From assembly GCF_000208745.1 (NCBI RefSeq), contig NC_030854.1:4287078-4351077 (forward strand): 64,000 bases of DNA, read 5' to 3'. Source of the DNA: Theobroma cacao (taxonomy: Eukaryota > Streptophyta > Magnoliopsida > Malvales > Malvaceae). Within the stretch, counting starts at the first letter, position 1. Each line of letters begins with the position of its first letter. Both the position numbers and the translations under genes were made by a program. Of this stretch, positions 1 to 10,900 are shown one piece after another. The notes under the pieces are model-generated. The model was not told the origin of the DNA and did no database searches. It saw nothing but the letters and a program-made list of their open reading frames with translations.

Positions 1-33
<33 letters not shown>
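1..33. repeat. (AT)n microsatellite
   Basis: Uninterrupted AT dinucleotide run at the left edge of the window; it probably continues beyond it. Confidence 0.95.
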
Positions 34-34
<1 letters not shown>

Positions 35-301
35 CATATTGTATTAATACAATAAAAAATTATTTTTAAGACTCATTAAAAATATATATAATATATAAAA
101 TTTTTCAAAAATTTTGAAGAAGACACGGCCCCCCGCGTTGTGAAGGGACGCTCCGCCCCTGCCTTGTATGGTTTCAATCAAACAATCACTATAAAACTTA
201 AAAGCCAACAAAGAAAATATTTGCTAACTTGGAAGTTAGGGAATTGGAAAGAAATTGAAGTCATTGGCTGCACATCACGTCCTGAAAATGAGACGCCAGG
301 G

Positions 302-325
302 TTTATGTTTATGTTTATGTTTATG
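302..325. repeat. (TTTATG)4 hexanucleotide repeat
   Basis: Four perfect copies of TTTATG, followed by ATC. The flanking DNA from 34 to about 2636 contains no reading frame I would accept as a gene, and no RNA gene that I recognise. Confidence 0.9.
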
Positions 326-2644
326 ATCTTCTCTCCTATTCACTCTGATCTTAGGACTTCATAGAAATTCAATGTCCCCATCACCAGCGATACTTCCCTT
401 CTTGAAAGGGTAGTTGAATTATAATATGATGAACAGGTTTTATATATATTTGGCAAAAGTGTCCAAGGATTTGCAGCATTGGTTAGTCTTCTCAGTGGGT
501 TTCTCTTGACAAACCATGCACGGCTCTCACATTTTTCCTTTCCTTTTTCCTGTTTTTACGTCATGGAGTAGGTAAGGTCAGAACAACGATTTGACTTCGA
601 TTATGATCGAAAGATACATCGACAATTATCTTTACAAAAGGGCTTTGGCCCTCGATGGTGTGTCTTGTAAAGTGAACTCACATAGCTGCAAAACGCAAGG
701 CTAGGAAGTAGGAAGGAACTCTCTGAAATGCTGCAAAATTGGCAATTTTCTACACACATCCATTCTGCCTATAACCGTCAACTTTATGACTTCCATCACC
801 TATAAACCTATGGAATCTCCATAGAATTACAACTATGAACTGGATTGTGATGAAGATATTATGGCCCCATCTTGTCTATGATTGCTAGCCAGCTTTAACC
901 AGTTTTCTTGTCGGCTGTCATGAATTTGGAAAGAACATGCATGGCCACACCAAATTCCAGCATGTGTTTTAAAAATTGACAAAACCTTTATGGGAGCCTA
1001 ATTTGGGCTTAAAAACGACACCTCATAACTAAACAAATAGACTTGTATTAGAAGAGGGTTTCTTTGATGAAAACTGGTTTTACCTCCTTTAGATAAGAAG
1101 GGTTTCCTTTATGTATATTTCATAATAAATTTTATATAATTTGATTGTAACTAAATAATTATAAAATAATAATAATAAGTGATATGTTTTCATTTAGACA
1201 TATCAATATTTTTTTAATTCTCACAATTTATGTGATCATTTATTACGTCATTTGCGTGACTTATCGATGGTATGTTGTAGCATGTGCTGGAAGTAAGACA
1301 ACATCCAAAGCCTCGATTGCCTATAGCAATATATAAGTTGACATTTGTACATTTTTATATAATTTATCGACAAAATCATGTATCTAAAAAATAACAAATT
1401 AATGCAATAACAATGTAGTTGGGTTAGACACGAAACGTTTCAAGGTGACCACGTTGCATTTTGCTTTGACTTGCAACAAAATTAAAACTTAATATTTTAT
1501 TATAAACTCATCCATTCAATTATTAAATGATAAGGGGTTGTGACATGGGAGAGAGAGACAGAGAATTGTTCCATTGCAATAACATTAATTCCTCAATGTA
1601 ACAAAAGGGCCACAGCTGGGGGGCAATAGTGCAATGCACAACCAGCGGGCTAAAAGTCCTAGGAAAAGAAAACAGGCTTCCATACTATGTTGTTTTTATT
1701 TGTCTTGTCTTTGTTTGTCTCCATTAATGTCTCATATGCCGCCATGAGAAACGCATGACTTTCTAGGAATACATATAACCATATCCACAAATCTTTCGTT
1801 AATGGCTATAAAAATGTTAAGGAAATATTGGCAATGTGTTTTTTTGTTAAGAATTAGACAAAGTCGCTACAAATTATTAGACACATCCTCAAAACCATAT
1901 TTTCCATTACTTAAGAAGAACTAATGAAGATTAATCATTATTTTTTTCTTTTATTTTGATAATTATTAATCATTACTTTAAGTTCAAACTTCAAAGAAAG
2001 AAAGTGGGAAAGTAAGAAACTATTCAAAGGGGCAATTTTTTCTCAGGAAAGTCGACAGCCACAATCAGGAATTTCTCGTGCTTTGGGCACTTTTCCTGGA
2101 AACGTTAAAGCATTCAGGCCCATCAATGTTTTTCATGTTGGCATGGACCAGGCTGCCTACTGCTACGGGCCCTAATAAGTCCAAATGGCATGGTCCATGG
2201 CCAAGAAGAGACGATTGGTTCAAAAGGCTGATCTTGTCCTTTTGTAAAAACCAATATGGGATCTGGCCGTAGCCTAAAGATAGTTTTATTTTTTTGAAAG
2301 GCGAGCTTAACGTGAGTTCATCGTTCTTAATATAAAAAATGTCTATTAAAAAAAAATCATATTTATATATTCAATATTCATCTTCTTTTTTTTAATAATA
2401 TGATACCTGTGACATTTTACTCCACTTAATTATATAACGACTACTCGTTGCACTGATCCTTTATTTATAAAGAATAAAGACCCTTACACTGATCCAAGTT
2501 TACTTTAACTTTTATATTTTTCATGAGGGTCTCATATCAATGAATTTAAATCTCTTTTGATACCACTTTATATGGATTCACATTTTTAACTTAAAAAACA
2601 TAACTGTTAAGTGAAAAAATGTTTTTATTTATATATTCAAAACT

Positions 2645-3376
2645 AGAGGCGGCCTAATAAGCTTAAAGGCCTAAAGTGACTATCATATATTTTTTAAATA
2701 ATTAATGTAAATCATCAATCAAAATTTTTAATTCAAATAAATCAACTATCACATAAAATAAAAATAATATAATAACATGATATAAACTCTAAATTAAAAT
2801 AAAAAATCTGTAAATATTAAAACAATAGTACTTAATTATTGAATATTTATTACAAACCGTAAATAAGGCTCACGGTTTTATAAAAATAATAACATAACAA
2901 ACTTTTTATTTATTCTTTGAAGAAAAATTGAAGTTAAAAAGTAAAAAAAAAGAAAGAGCAAATGAGAAAAGAAGAATTCCAAAATAGATATTATACATTA
3001 AAAAAATTGATTTTATATAAAAGAAAAAAATAGTTGTTGAAATTTATTAAATATATTAATTGGAAATAGGAGAAATAAGTAAAAAAAATTGTTAAAGATG
3101 ATTAAATATATATGATTGTTAGTTGATTGGAAATAAGAGAAATAATTGAAAATTAATAGCATTTTAGAAATTAAGAAATGATAAAAAATTAAAATTTATT
3201 AAGCACATAATTAGAAAGTGAGAAAATTAATAATCTTATTAATTATTAATTATTTTGTATATTTTAATATAATTAATTATGTTGTAAAATTATAGAACCC
3301 TCCCAAATTTGAGATCTCTCTAAATTTGAAACCTAAAGCCCTTGCTTGAGTGACTTTACCCAAGAGTCGGCCCTGC
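2645..3376. mobile_element. hAT-like non-autonomous transposon
   Basis: A 732-bp AT-rich block is flanked on both sides by the identical 8-bp word TCAAAACT (2637-2644 and 3377-3384), the target duplication length typical of hAT elements. The left end begins AGAGGCGGCC. The right end, read in reverse complement, begins GCAGGGCCGAC, so the termini form short imperfect G/C-rich inverted repeats, as hAT ends often do. No transposase reading frame is present, so it would depend on an element elsewhere. The perfect duplication is the main evidence; the inverted repeat is weak. Confidence 0.65.
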
Positions 3377-3384
3377 TCAAAACT

Positions 3385-4750
3385 CACCGCATCTCTTATA
3401 GACGTGTAATATGTGACACCTAGAAGCTAGTTAGGTCGGGAGTGGATGTAGCCTGTTCATTCCAAACCCAACTCCACTCGATTAAAAATGTAATGAAATA
3501 TTCATAAATCATAATTGTGCGATATACTTTGAAGCATTATATTCCTATTTACAGCCATCATATAAAGAATAAAGTTAAACATTAGGTTCAGTTTTGCCAT
3601 ACTTTATCTTTTTCCTGATGGACTGGGTGAATGAACTAAAATTAAAGACCTACCGTTGAGTGGAGTTTCCTTAAAAGCAAAACTTGAATCACAAGTGTTC
3701 TTTTTTCTTTCTTTGAGTATGAAAATCATTAATATTTTATAAGATTAGTTACGTGGTTGAACCATTTTATAATAAGATTATTAAATTTTTTTTATAGAAA
3801 AAATATATTGAATCACATAACGGAAAATATTCTTATATCCACAATAATTTAAAAGAAAAATGCTTGAATAAGATATGTAAATAACAAGGCTAGTAATATT
3901 TGGTCAAGAATAGCATTCTTTATGAGCTCTAAAATTCTTTGGTTTTGGTAAAGTTCATTGAAAAAACAACAAAGACTCGAGAAATATGAGCTTGGGGTAT
4001 GCCAAGTATTAATATATTATATAGTGTTATACCTATAAGATAATCGAAGAGGGTGGATCTCCCAAAACAAATCCATGGGCCTTCCTTGGATCAGTGTCAT
4101 ATGTCAAATGAAATAGACCACATTGTTAAGACGAAGTGATGATTATTTTAATCGAAATGGAAATCTAGTAGCACTGGAAAAAGAAGGTGTGGTCAACTTT
4201 GTTTCCATTTGAACATAAAGTAAGCACCCAAGACTTTGGTCTAAAGAAAATGTACCAAATTAGAGGGTGAAAATTTAAATTATGGACTTAATTTATAGGC
4301 TTTTAATGTTGATGGGGGCAAGAATTCACACAATTTTCTATCTCTAATGGGTTGCCAAAATTGGCACCAGGATTGAGACCTGCCTACGCAATGTATAAAC
4401 CATAAAGTGCACCGAGCTGCAAAAGTAGCTCCCAAAAGGAGGAAGAAAATAAAAAATTAGAAGGAGTGCTACCATAGTTTCTGCCTTTTGGTATTGTGGC
4501 TTTCGCTTGTATGCAAAATGAAAATTTATGAAAATCTGAAGAAAAGGGCAATATTTTATTGGTAAAAAGTGGAGTATTAAAGTCATTCTCCAATCTCCAC
4601 CCCGTAGTTTTGAAATTTCTGTGGGTTTCCAAAGGTTTGTGCATCTAAAAGCCGGTTAGAAGCAAAACCAAAACCCAAAACCATGGGCCAGTTTTTCTGC
4701 CATAGCACAAAGAAAAGATCTTTTTGGCAAACTAAAACCGGCTGCTCGGC
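3385..4750. other. Intergenic, upstream of the trihelix gene
   Basis: AT-rich DNA between the hAT-like element and the trihelix promoter. No coding region, RNA gene or clear repeat is seen. The open frames on the minus strand at 4344-4644 are low-complexity and have no recognisable domain. Confidence 0.6.
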
Positions 4751-4756
4751 TCTCTG

Positions 4757-4763
4757 TATAATA
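4757..4763 (+). promoter_or_regulatory. Candidate TATA box of the trihelix gene
   Basis: TATAATA lies about 400 bp before the start codon at 5161 and is followed by a pyrimidine-rich leader. If it is used, the 5' leader is about 370 nt long and contains a (GAA)n tract at 4918-4934 and several upstream ATGs. An intron in the leader cannot be excluded. Confidence 0.4.
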
Positions 4764-5087
4764 CTCTTTGTCTCTATCTATGTTTTCTATATCTCTCAAT
4801 CTATTGCGCTCTAACTCGCTTCACCTCTCTTTTCTCTCTGCTCATATTGTTGTTTTCTTCTGTTACATTATTGAAAATCTAAAAGAAAGGGCACTCACAG
4901 CCTTTTTTTCTGGGTATAGAAGAAGAAGAAGAAGCTTTCAGGTGCCTGGTGATTGTTACAACTCAATGGTAGTCAGTTCTTTACTGGGTATGCCTTTTAG
5001 CTTTTTTTCGGTTCTATCAATTGCCTGTTAGGAATTTATGTTTTGTTGTCTTTTAAGAATTCAGAAAAAGTGAAAAAGTAGTAGCCA

Positions 5088-5171
5088 ATGACATTTACCT
5101 GGACAGGGTATTTGAGATCTCCAATAATTCTTGTAAGAGCTGTTTTTATTATTGTTCTGAATGGAAACTAA
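5088..5171 (+). other. Upstream ORF overlapping the trihelix start codon
   Basis: An ATG at 5088 opens a 27-codon frame ending in TAA at 5169-5171, so it runs past the main ATG at 5161 in another frame. Two further short upstream frames begin at 4965 and 5038. Overlapping uORFs usually lower translation of the main frame. This applies only if the leader is transcribed here and is not spliced. Confidence 0.45.
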
Positions 5172-6615
5172 TGGTTTGCCTGGTGGGATGTTTTCTGGGA
5201 TTGGTTCAGGAATGTTAGGCCTTGAAATGCCATTACACCCCCAACAACAACAACAACAACCTCAAAACCCCCAAAGTGCCCAAAACCCACATCAGTTACA
5301 TCATCACCCACAAATGGTTGCTTATTCCCATCACGAAACTGACCACTCACAACACCAACAATCTGTTAAACAAGGCTATCCTTTTGCTTCCAAAACTAAA
5401 CAACTATCCCCTCTCAGTGATGAAGATGAACCCGGTTTTACTCCCGATGATGGTGCTGCTGATGCTAAGAGAAAAATATCTCCATGGCAAAGAATGAAAT
5501 GGACTGATAGCATGGTTAGGCTACTTATAATGGCGGTTTATTATATTGGTGATGAAGCTGGATCAGAAGGGAATGATCCTGCTGGCAAGAAAAAGGCTGG
5601 TGGATTATTACAAAAGAAAGGGAAGTGGAAATCGGTTTCGAGGGCTATGATGGAGAAAGGGTTTTATGTCTCACCACAACAATGTGAAGACAAGTTCAAT
5701 GATTTGAATAAGAGGTATAAGAGGGTTAATGATATACTTGGTAGAGGAACAGCTTGTAAGGTGGTGGAGAATCAAAGCTTGCTTGATACAATGGATTTGT
5801 CCCCGAAAATGAAGGAAGAAGTTAGAAAATTGTTGAATTCTAAGCACTTGTTTTTCAGGGAAATGTGTGCTTATCACAATAGCTGTGGCCATGGTGCAAC
5901 TGCTGGGGCTAGTGGTGCTAATCATTCGCCAGAGGTGGCCACTGAGACATCCCAGATTCAGCACCAGCAAGCTCAACAACAACGATGCCTCCATTCATCA
6001 GATACTGCTCAAATTGCTGGCAATTCGGGTAGAATGGATCCAGAGGCATTGAAATTGACTAAAGTAGGCAGTGACGAAGAGGATGATGATGATGATGATG
6101 ACTCTGATGATGATGAGGATGAGGATGATGAAGAGGCCATGGATGGTCACTCAAGAGGCCACAATGGACACGGTCAAGAAGATGATGAAGACAACGATGA
6201 AAAGTCTACTCGTAAAAGGCCAAGAAAGGGAGCATTGGCAATGTCATTATCACCATTGATGCAACAATTGAGCTGTGAAGCGGTGAATGTGATACAAGAT
6301 GGGTCAAAGAGTGTTTGGGAGAAGAAGCATTGGATGAAAATGAGGCTAATGCAATTGGAAGAGCAACAAGTGAGCTACCAATACCAAGCATTCGAGCTTG
6401 AGAAGCAAAGGCTCAAGTGGGTCAAATTCAGTGGCAAGAAAGAGAGGGAAATGGAGAAAGCAAAGCTTGAGAATGAACGCAGGCGGTTGGAAAATGAGAG
6501 AATGGTGCTGCTTGTTAGGCAGAAGGAGTTGGAGTTGGTTGATCTTCAGCACCAACATCAACCTCAGCAGCATTCGTCAAGCAAGAGGGGAGACCCATCT
6601 AGCATCACTGGATGA
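5161..6615 (+). CDS. HRA1: Trihelix (GT-type) transcription factor, HRA1-like
   Basis: Single-exon 484-aa nuclear DNA-binding protein. The N-terminus is rich in Gln and His (residues 24-68). The Myb-like trihelix domain is about 108-195 and has the conserved W of KWTDSM at 114, W156 in GKWKSVS and a CEDKFNDLNKRYKRVND third helix. An acidic run of mostly Asp and Glu spans 304-327, a basic nuclear-localisation-like KSTRKRPRKG lies near 348-357, and a charged coiled coil (about 388-462) probably mediates dimerisation. This architecture matches the Arabidopsis At3g10040 (HRA1, a low-oxygen response attenuator)/At1g21200 group. Its proximity to the At3g10030 counterpart at 17188 favours HRA1, but the hypoxia role is inferred from family only. 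The start is the first ATG of the frame; TGA ends at 6615. Confidence 0.88.
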   Translation: METNGLPGGMFSGIGSGMLGLEMPLHPQQQQQQPQNPQSAQNPHQLHHHPQMVAYSHHETDHSQHQQSVKQGYPFASKTKQLSPLSDEDEPGFTPDDGAADAKRKISPWQRMKWTDSMVRLLIMAVYYIGDEAGSEGNDPAGKKKAGGLLQKKGKWKSVSRAMMEKGFYVSPQQCEDKFNDLNKRYKRVNDILGRGTACKVVENQSLLDTMDLSPKMKEEVRKLLNSKHLFFREMCAYHNSCGHGATAGASGANHSPEVATETSQIQHQQAQQQRCLHSSDTAQIAGNSGRMDPEALKLTKVGSDEEDDDDDDDSDDDEDEDDEEAMDGHSRGHNGHGQEDDEDNDEKSTRKRPRKGALAMSLSPLMQQLSCEAVNVIQDGSKSVWEKKHWMKMRLMQLEEQQVSYQYQAFELEKQRLKWVKFSGKKEREMEKAKLENERRRLENERMVLLVRQKELELVDLQHQHQPQQHSSSKRGDPSSITG

Positions 6616-7263
6616 GAAATGTAACATACGATAGGTCACGTTAGATAGGGATTTTAGAGTTTTTGATTAGACAGATACTTTTATATGAAAGGTTGTTCTG
6701 CTTTTGTTTATGAAATCTAGTTATTTGATATATGAATTCTGTGCTTTCAATCTTGGATCATGATGAAAGAGGTTTTGGCTCTCACACATGTCAATTGCAT
6801 TCTACGAACAAAATTTACCAGAAAAAAATGTCTTCAGCAGCAGTAATGAATGCTCATATTGTGAAGTGATTTGAGGACTAAGGAGGTGCGTGGGAAAAAA
6901 AAAAAAAAAAAAAACAATGTTTTTGACGGTTTCTTGTCTAAACAAGTGTAAGATTGTCTTAAGGTTGTTATCCTAGAAAACAGAATTGTGTTAAAAACTT
7001 GGAAGTTTCATGCGGTGCTCTTTGCAAGTTTCCTCTAGCCAGTGTGAAAATTCCTGGAAAATCCAAATGGAAGCTCTGCCAGTGTTCCCTCTGTAGCGGA
7101 TCAATTCGGATTTTCCAGCAACAAACAAAATTAATGAAAGAAGCAAACAAAAAATGGTGTCTTAAAAACTCCATTTCACACCTCGCAGGAACCAAAACTT
7201 GTCGAGAAATAGAAAATATAACATGTATGTTGATATAAATCCTGGAAAATTAAATTGATAGGG
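6616..7263. other. 3' region of the trihelix gene
   Basis: 3' untranslated or intergenic DNA with a long A run near 6896-6914. No gene is seen before the tRNA. Confidence 0.55.
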
Positions 7264-7336
7264 CACGCCTGGTGGGACTCGAACCCACAATCGTCTGATT
7301 AGAAGTCAGACGCCTTATCCATTAGGCCACAGGCGC
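7264..7336 (-). tRNA. tRNA-Arg (anticodon UCU)
   Basis: Read on the minus strand, the 73-nt sequence folds as a complete tRNA. The acceptor stem is GCGCCTG with CAGGCGT and a G discriminator. The B box is GGTTCGAGTCC. The anticodon stem TCTGA/TCAGA encloses the loop CTTCTAA, giving anticodon TCT, which reads AGA. No intron is present and CCA is not encoded. A short T run for Pol III termination lies about 15 nt downstream. It sits between the trihelix gene and the 3' end of pyruvate kinase. Confidence 0.95.
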
Positions 7337-7977
7337 TTCAACGGGAAAAGTATTTTTATTAAAAGTAATATAACATTTAATCAGTCCCCGCATGACCCGC
7401 TTGCCAGCTCCGCCAGTGACAGATTAAAGCTCCAAACATGCTAAATCTTAAAATATTCAGACAAGAACCGGCTGCCTCTTTAAAGTTTCAACAATGAAAA
7501 CCACAACGTTGACGTTCTAGCTTTGCTATCATCCTGCAACCAAGACGGATCAATATTCAATCTAGATTTGCAAAAGTTAAAACCGGCTACATCTGAGCAT
7601 GATAAGTTTAACCAATATAATTGCGTACAACGTAATGCTCAAAATAAAAAGCAATTGTCTCACAAAAATCAGCACGTTCATTTGGAGCTGAACCAACACA
7701 AAAATCAAAATCCACTGGAAGCATGTGGAACTAGGATGTTATTCGCCTACGCATCAAATTGAAAACCAGGAACATGGGCATATTTTCCATGGGATTCTTT
7801 TTGTATAGGCTAGAATAATTACCATTTTGTAAATGTGTATTCTTAATACAATTCCAAATCCATGCATCTCCAAATCCTGGAGACAATACCTCGTCAATAA
7901 AAAGTAAAGTCCATTCACCGCTTCAAAACTCAGGATGGAAAAAATCCCAGACTGACTGCGACAAAAATGTTTTAGGT

Positions 7978-10900
7978 TTAATCGTCGAGCTCAATAATCT
8001 TTACGACAGAAGCATCCCCAACCTTCTGACAGACAACAACTCGATCATGTGACTTTATAACTCCTGAAACCTTCCCATGGTCAAGGGCAACCTTCAAAAC
8101 TGACTCATTTGTTGCGCTTGTAGACTCCGCCTGCGGAACCATACAAGTTCTCACGTAAACAAAAATACAAGTTTCTTTCAGACTTGAAGAACATAGTAAC
8201 AATTGGCATAAGGTACTTACAGGATGTCGTGGATCAGCAAGCATAGGGAAAAGACCTCTGACAATGAGGGATTGCCTTGCCTGAAGGATTCAGAAGAAAC
8301 AAGGTAGTAAGTTCCATTAGCACGGACGAATGGGTATAAGCCACACAATAAATATTCCATCAACAGACTGTAAAGTTCTACAAATTAACTAGCAACGTAA
8401 ACTAAAGTCAAGAACAAAAATAGGCCAACTTCTGAGACTTCTGCAACAGAATTATACCACATATTCTTCTTTTAGATGACTACTGCAAGGCATTATTAAC
8501 TGCATCTGAAAAACTGACAACTGTTATGATGGTTTAATGGTAAACCAAGCTTAATAAAACAAAACATATGTTCTGGAAATGATGACAAAATTGATTTCAG
8601 CACAAGGAAAGGAGGCTTTTCCATATTAGTGTAGAGCAGATCACCACCACTAGGCAGAAAACATACATTCAGGTGAAGACAAAACTTAAGATGGCATTCC
8701 ATCACAGCCAGGTCATACAGCAAGTCATTCCAGATGGTTTACAAATAAACACAGGATGTTCTACTAAATCAACGAGTCAAAGAATTCAAAAGACCAGCCA
8801 AGACAAAAGTCTTTCCCCAAGTCTAGACATTTTTACAGAAAAGCAAGATAGAAAAGACTAGAACAATGGAACCAGTTGACTACTTTACTAACACTTGCAC
8901 AATCAAAAAGTGAGCATTTTCCCACTTTTGGATATGTTGACATCAACTATACCAGACTATAAAACCAACAAAATTAACTTCTACGCAGTTAGTTGAACAT
9001 CCAGGATTCAAGGTAAATGGCATACCTCAAAGGCCCCACTGAAGCTCCACTTCAATTGATTTGTCTTAAGGCGAGGGATGACAACAGAGAGAACAGGCAT
9101 TGTTGGCCTGTACTTTGCAATCAATCTGGTACATAGAATACATTCAGAAGCCACATAAATTAATCAATGTCTACTTAATGTAGAATGTTAGAAATGAAAT
9201 AAATAGACCTTCCACAAGTTCCCATTAACAATCCCCCCCCCCCCCAGCCCCAACATAAAATAAGAAAAAGAGTCCTTCAAACAAAAGCGAAAAAACAGAA
9301 AATCTTGGGGGACAAAAAAAGAAAACAGCTCATATCTAATTAAACTTGATCATATGGTAATGGCATACCTTGCAGCTCTCCCTGAGGATGTGAAACATAT
9401 AATAACTGATGCCTTCACCTTAATTGCAGCCCGTACCTAAACAAGAAATTCATCCTATCAGAAACACATTGCAGATATGCACTCAATTTAGCTATAACTA
9501 ATGCAGGCAAAGGCCACTATGATAATGATAAAAACATATATCAGAAGAGCAAAATTGGGACAGATAAATACCGCAGAGGAAGCAATGGACTCCAAGTGGG
9601 TCATTGGTTCTCCAACATACTTGACAGTCTTCTTGAAATATAGATCCTGGTTGAAAACCTTCTCTGCCTATGGAATTTTATAATAAAAATGAAAAATCCC
9701 AAATTGTAAATACTCAGAAAACAAAAAAGGAATATTAGTAATAATTTTTCATTTTAATATTTCCAGAACAGTAAGTAATCCATCTCATTGATATGCATGG
9801 CAAGTTAATTGGTAACCCATGCAATTTAACAATAAATATAAAGCACCCAAATTACAAACCAAAAGTGATGCAGAATTTATGCATTCTTGCATAAAAAAAG
9901 CATCAATGCACAAGTTTTTGCTTGCTTGAGATTGAAGGTCAAATTTCTGCAGAAAGGTTCATCACCAATGGGAATACTACAAGAAAAATAGGTCTTGCAA
10001 GTGTTATGTCATTTTGGGTTTTTCTTAGTTGAAAAATCTAGTAGAACCATAGCCCATAGCCTAAGACAATAAATTGACTGGAAAAAAAGGAATGATCTGA
10101 CTCTCATCCCTGTGAAGGATACTTCATTCAACCAAAGGGAGACAGCTTTCAGGGAAAAAGGGAAACGTGCAATGTTTTTTTCCCCCTTATGAACCACATA
10201 AACATGGAAGGATGTCCATGTCCCAACCAAGCAACAGAAAGTTCAAAAAAAAAAAATGTTTACATTAGTGAGTATTGGAAGTCAGAACCACATTATAAAG
10301 TCTGTCACAGGGCAACAAGGTCTCCAAAGTTGGGGCTGCATAAGTTAAAAGCTTCAAGTTATGCACATTTAGGAGACATAGAGAAAATTTACCTCTGCAC
10401 AAATTTTGCCAACAATAGAAATGGTTTCAACAGGGTATAATCCACGCAGGGTCTCAGCACCAAGAAGAATAGCATCACTTCCTGCAGCAATCAGAATATG
10501 AGACAGCAGGTTTAAATCCTGTATTGCATGGGAGGAGCAATAACTATTTATAATAGAAAATTATTTGCATGCTTGTCAAAAACAGTGCCCAACTCCAATG
10601 AACAAAATAATAGATTTTTTATGCCAGTGATATCTTATCACATATAGCATGCAATAACAAATAATTTAAATGAAATTGTTAGGGTGTATCAATGAACAAA
10701 CTCAAAAGCAGCAAATGTCCACAATATAGCATAGTAACATACCATCAAGAACAGCATTGGCAACATCAGTTGCCTCAGCACGAGTGGGCCTCAAGTTGTC
10801 AGTCATACTGTCCACAACACGAGTGACCACTGCAGGCTTTCCAGCCATGTTACACTTGTAAAGAGCAGCTTTCTGAAATAAGAACACCTGCATAGAAAAG

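Noticed and set aside
2078..2272. 64-codon frame MLWALFLE...
   Set aside because: Begins at a non-ATG codon, has no domain and no flanking exons.
4384..4644. Overlapping minus-strand frames of 80-86 codons upstream of the trihelix gene
   Set aside because: No domain, low-complexity aromatic-rich product, and located in the promoter of a clear gene on the other strand.
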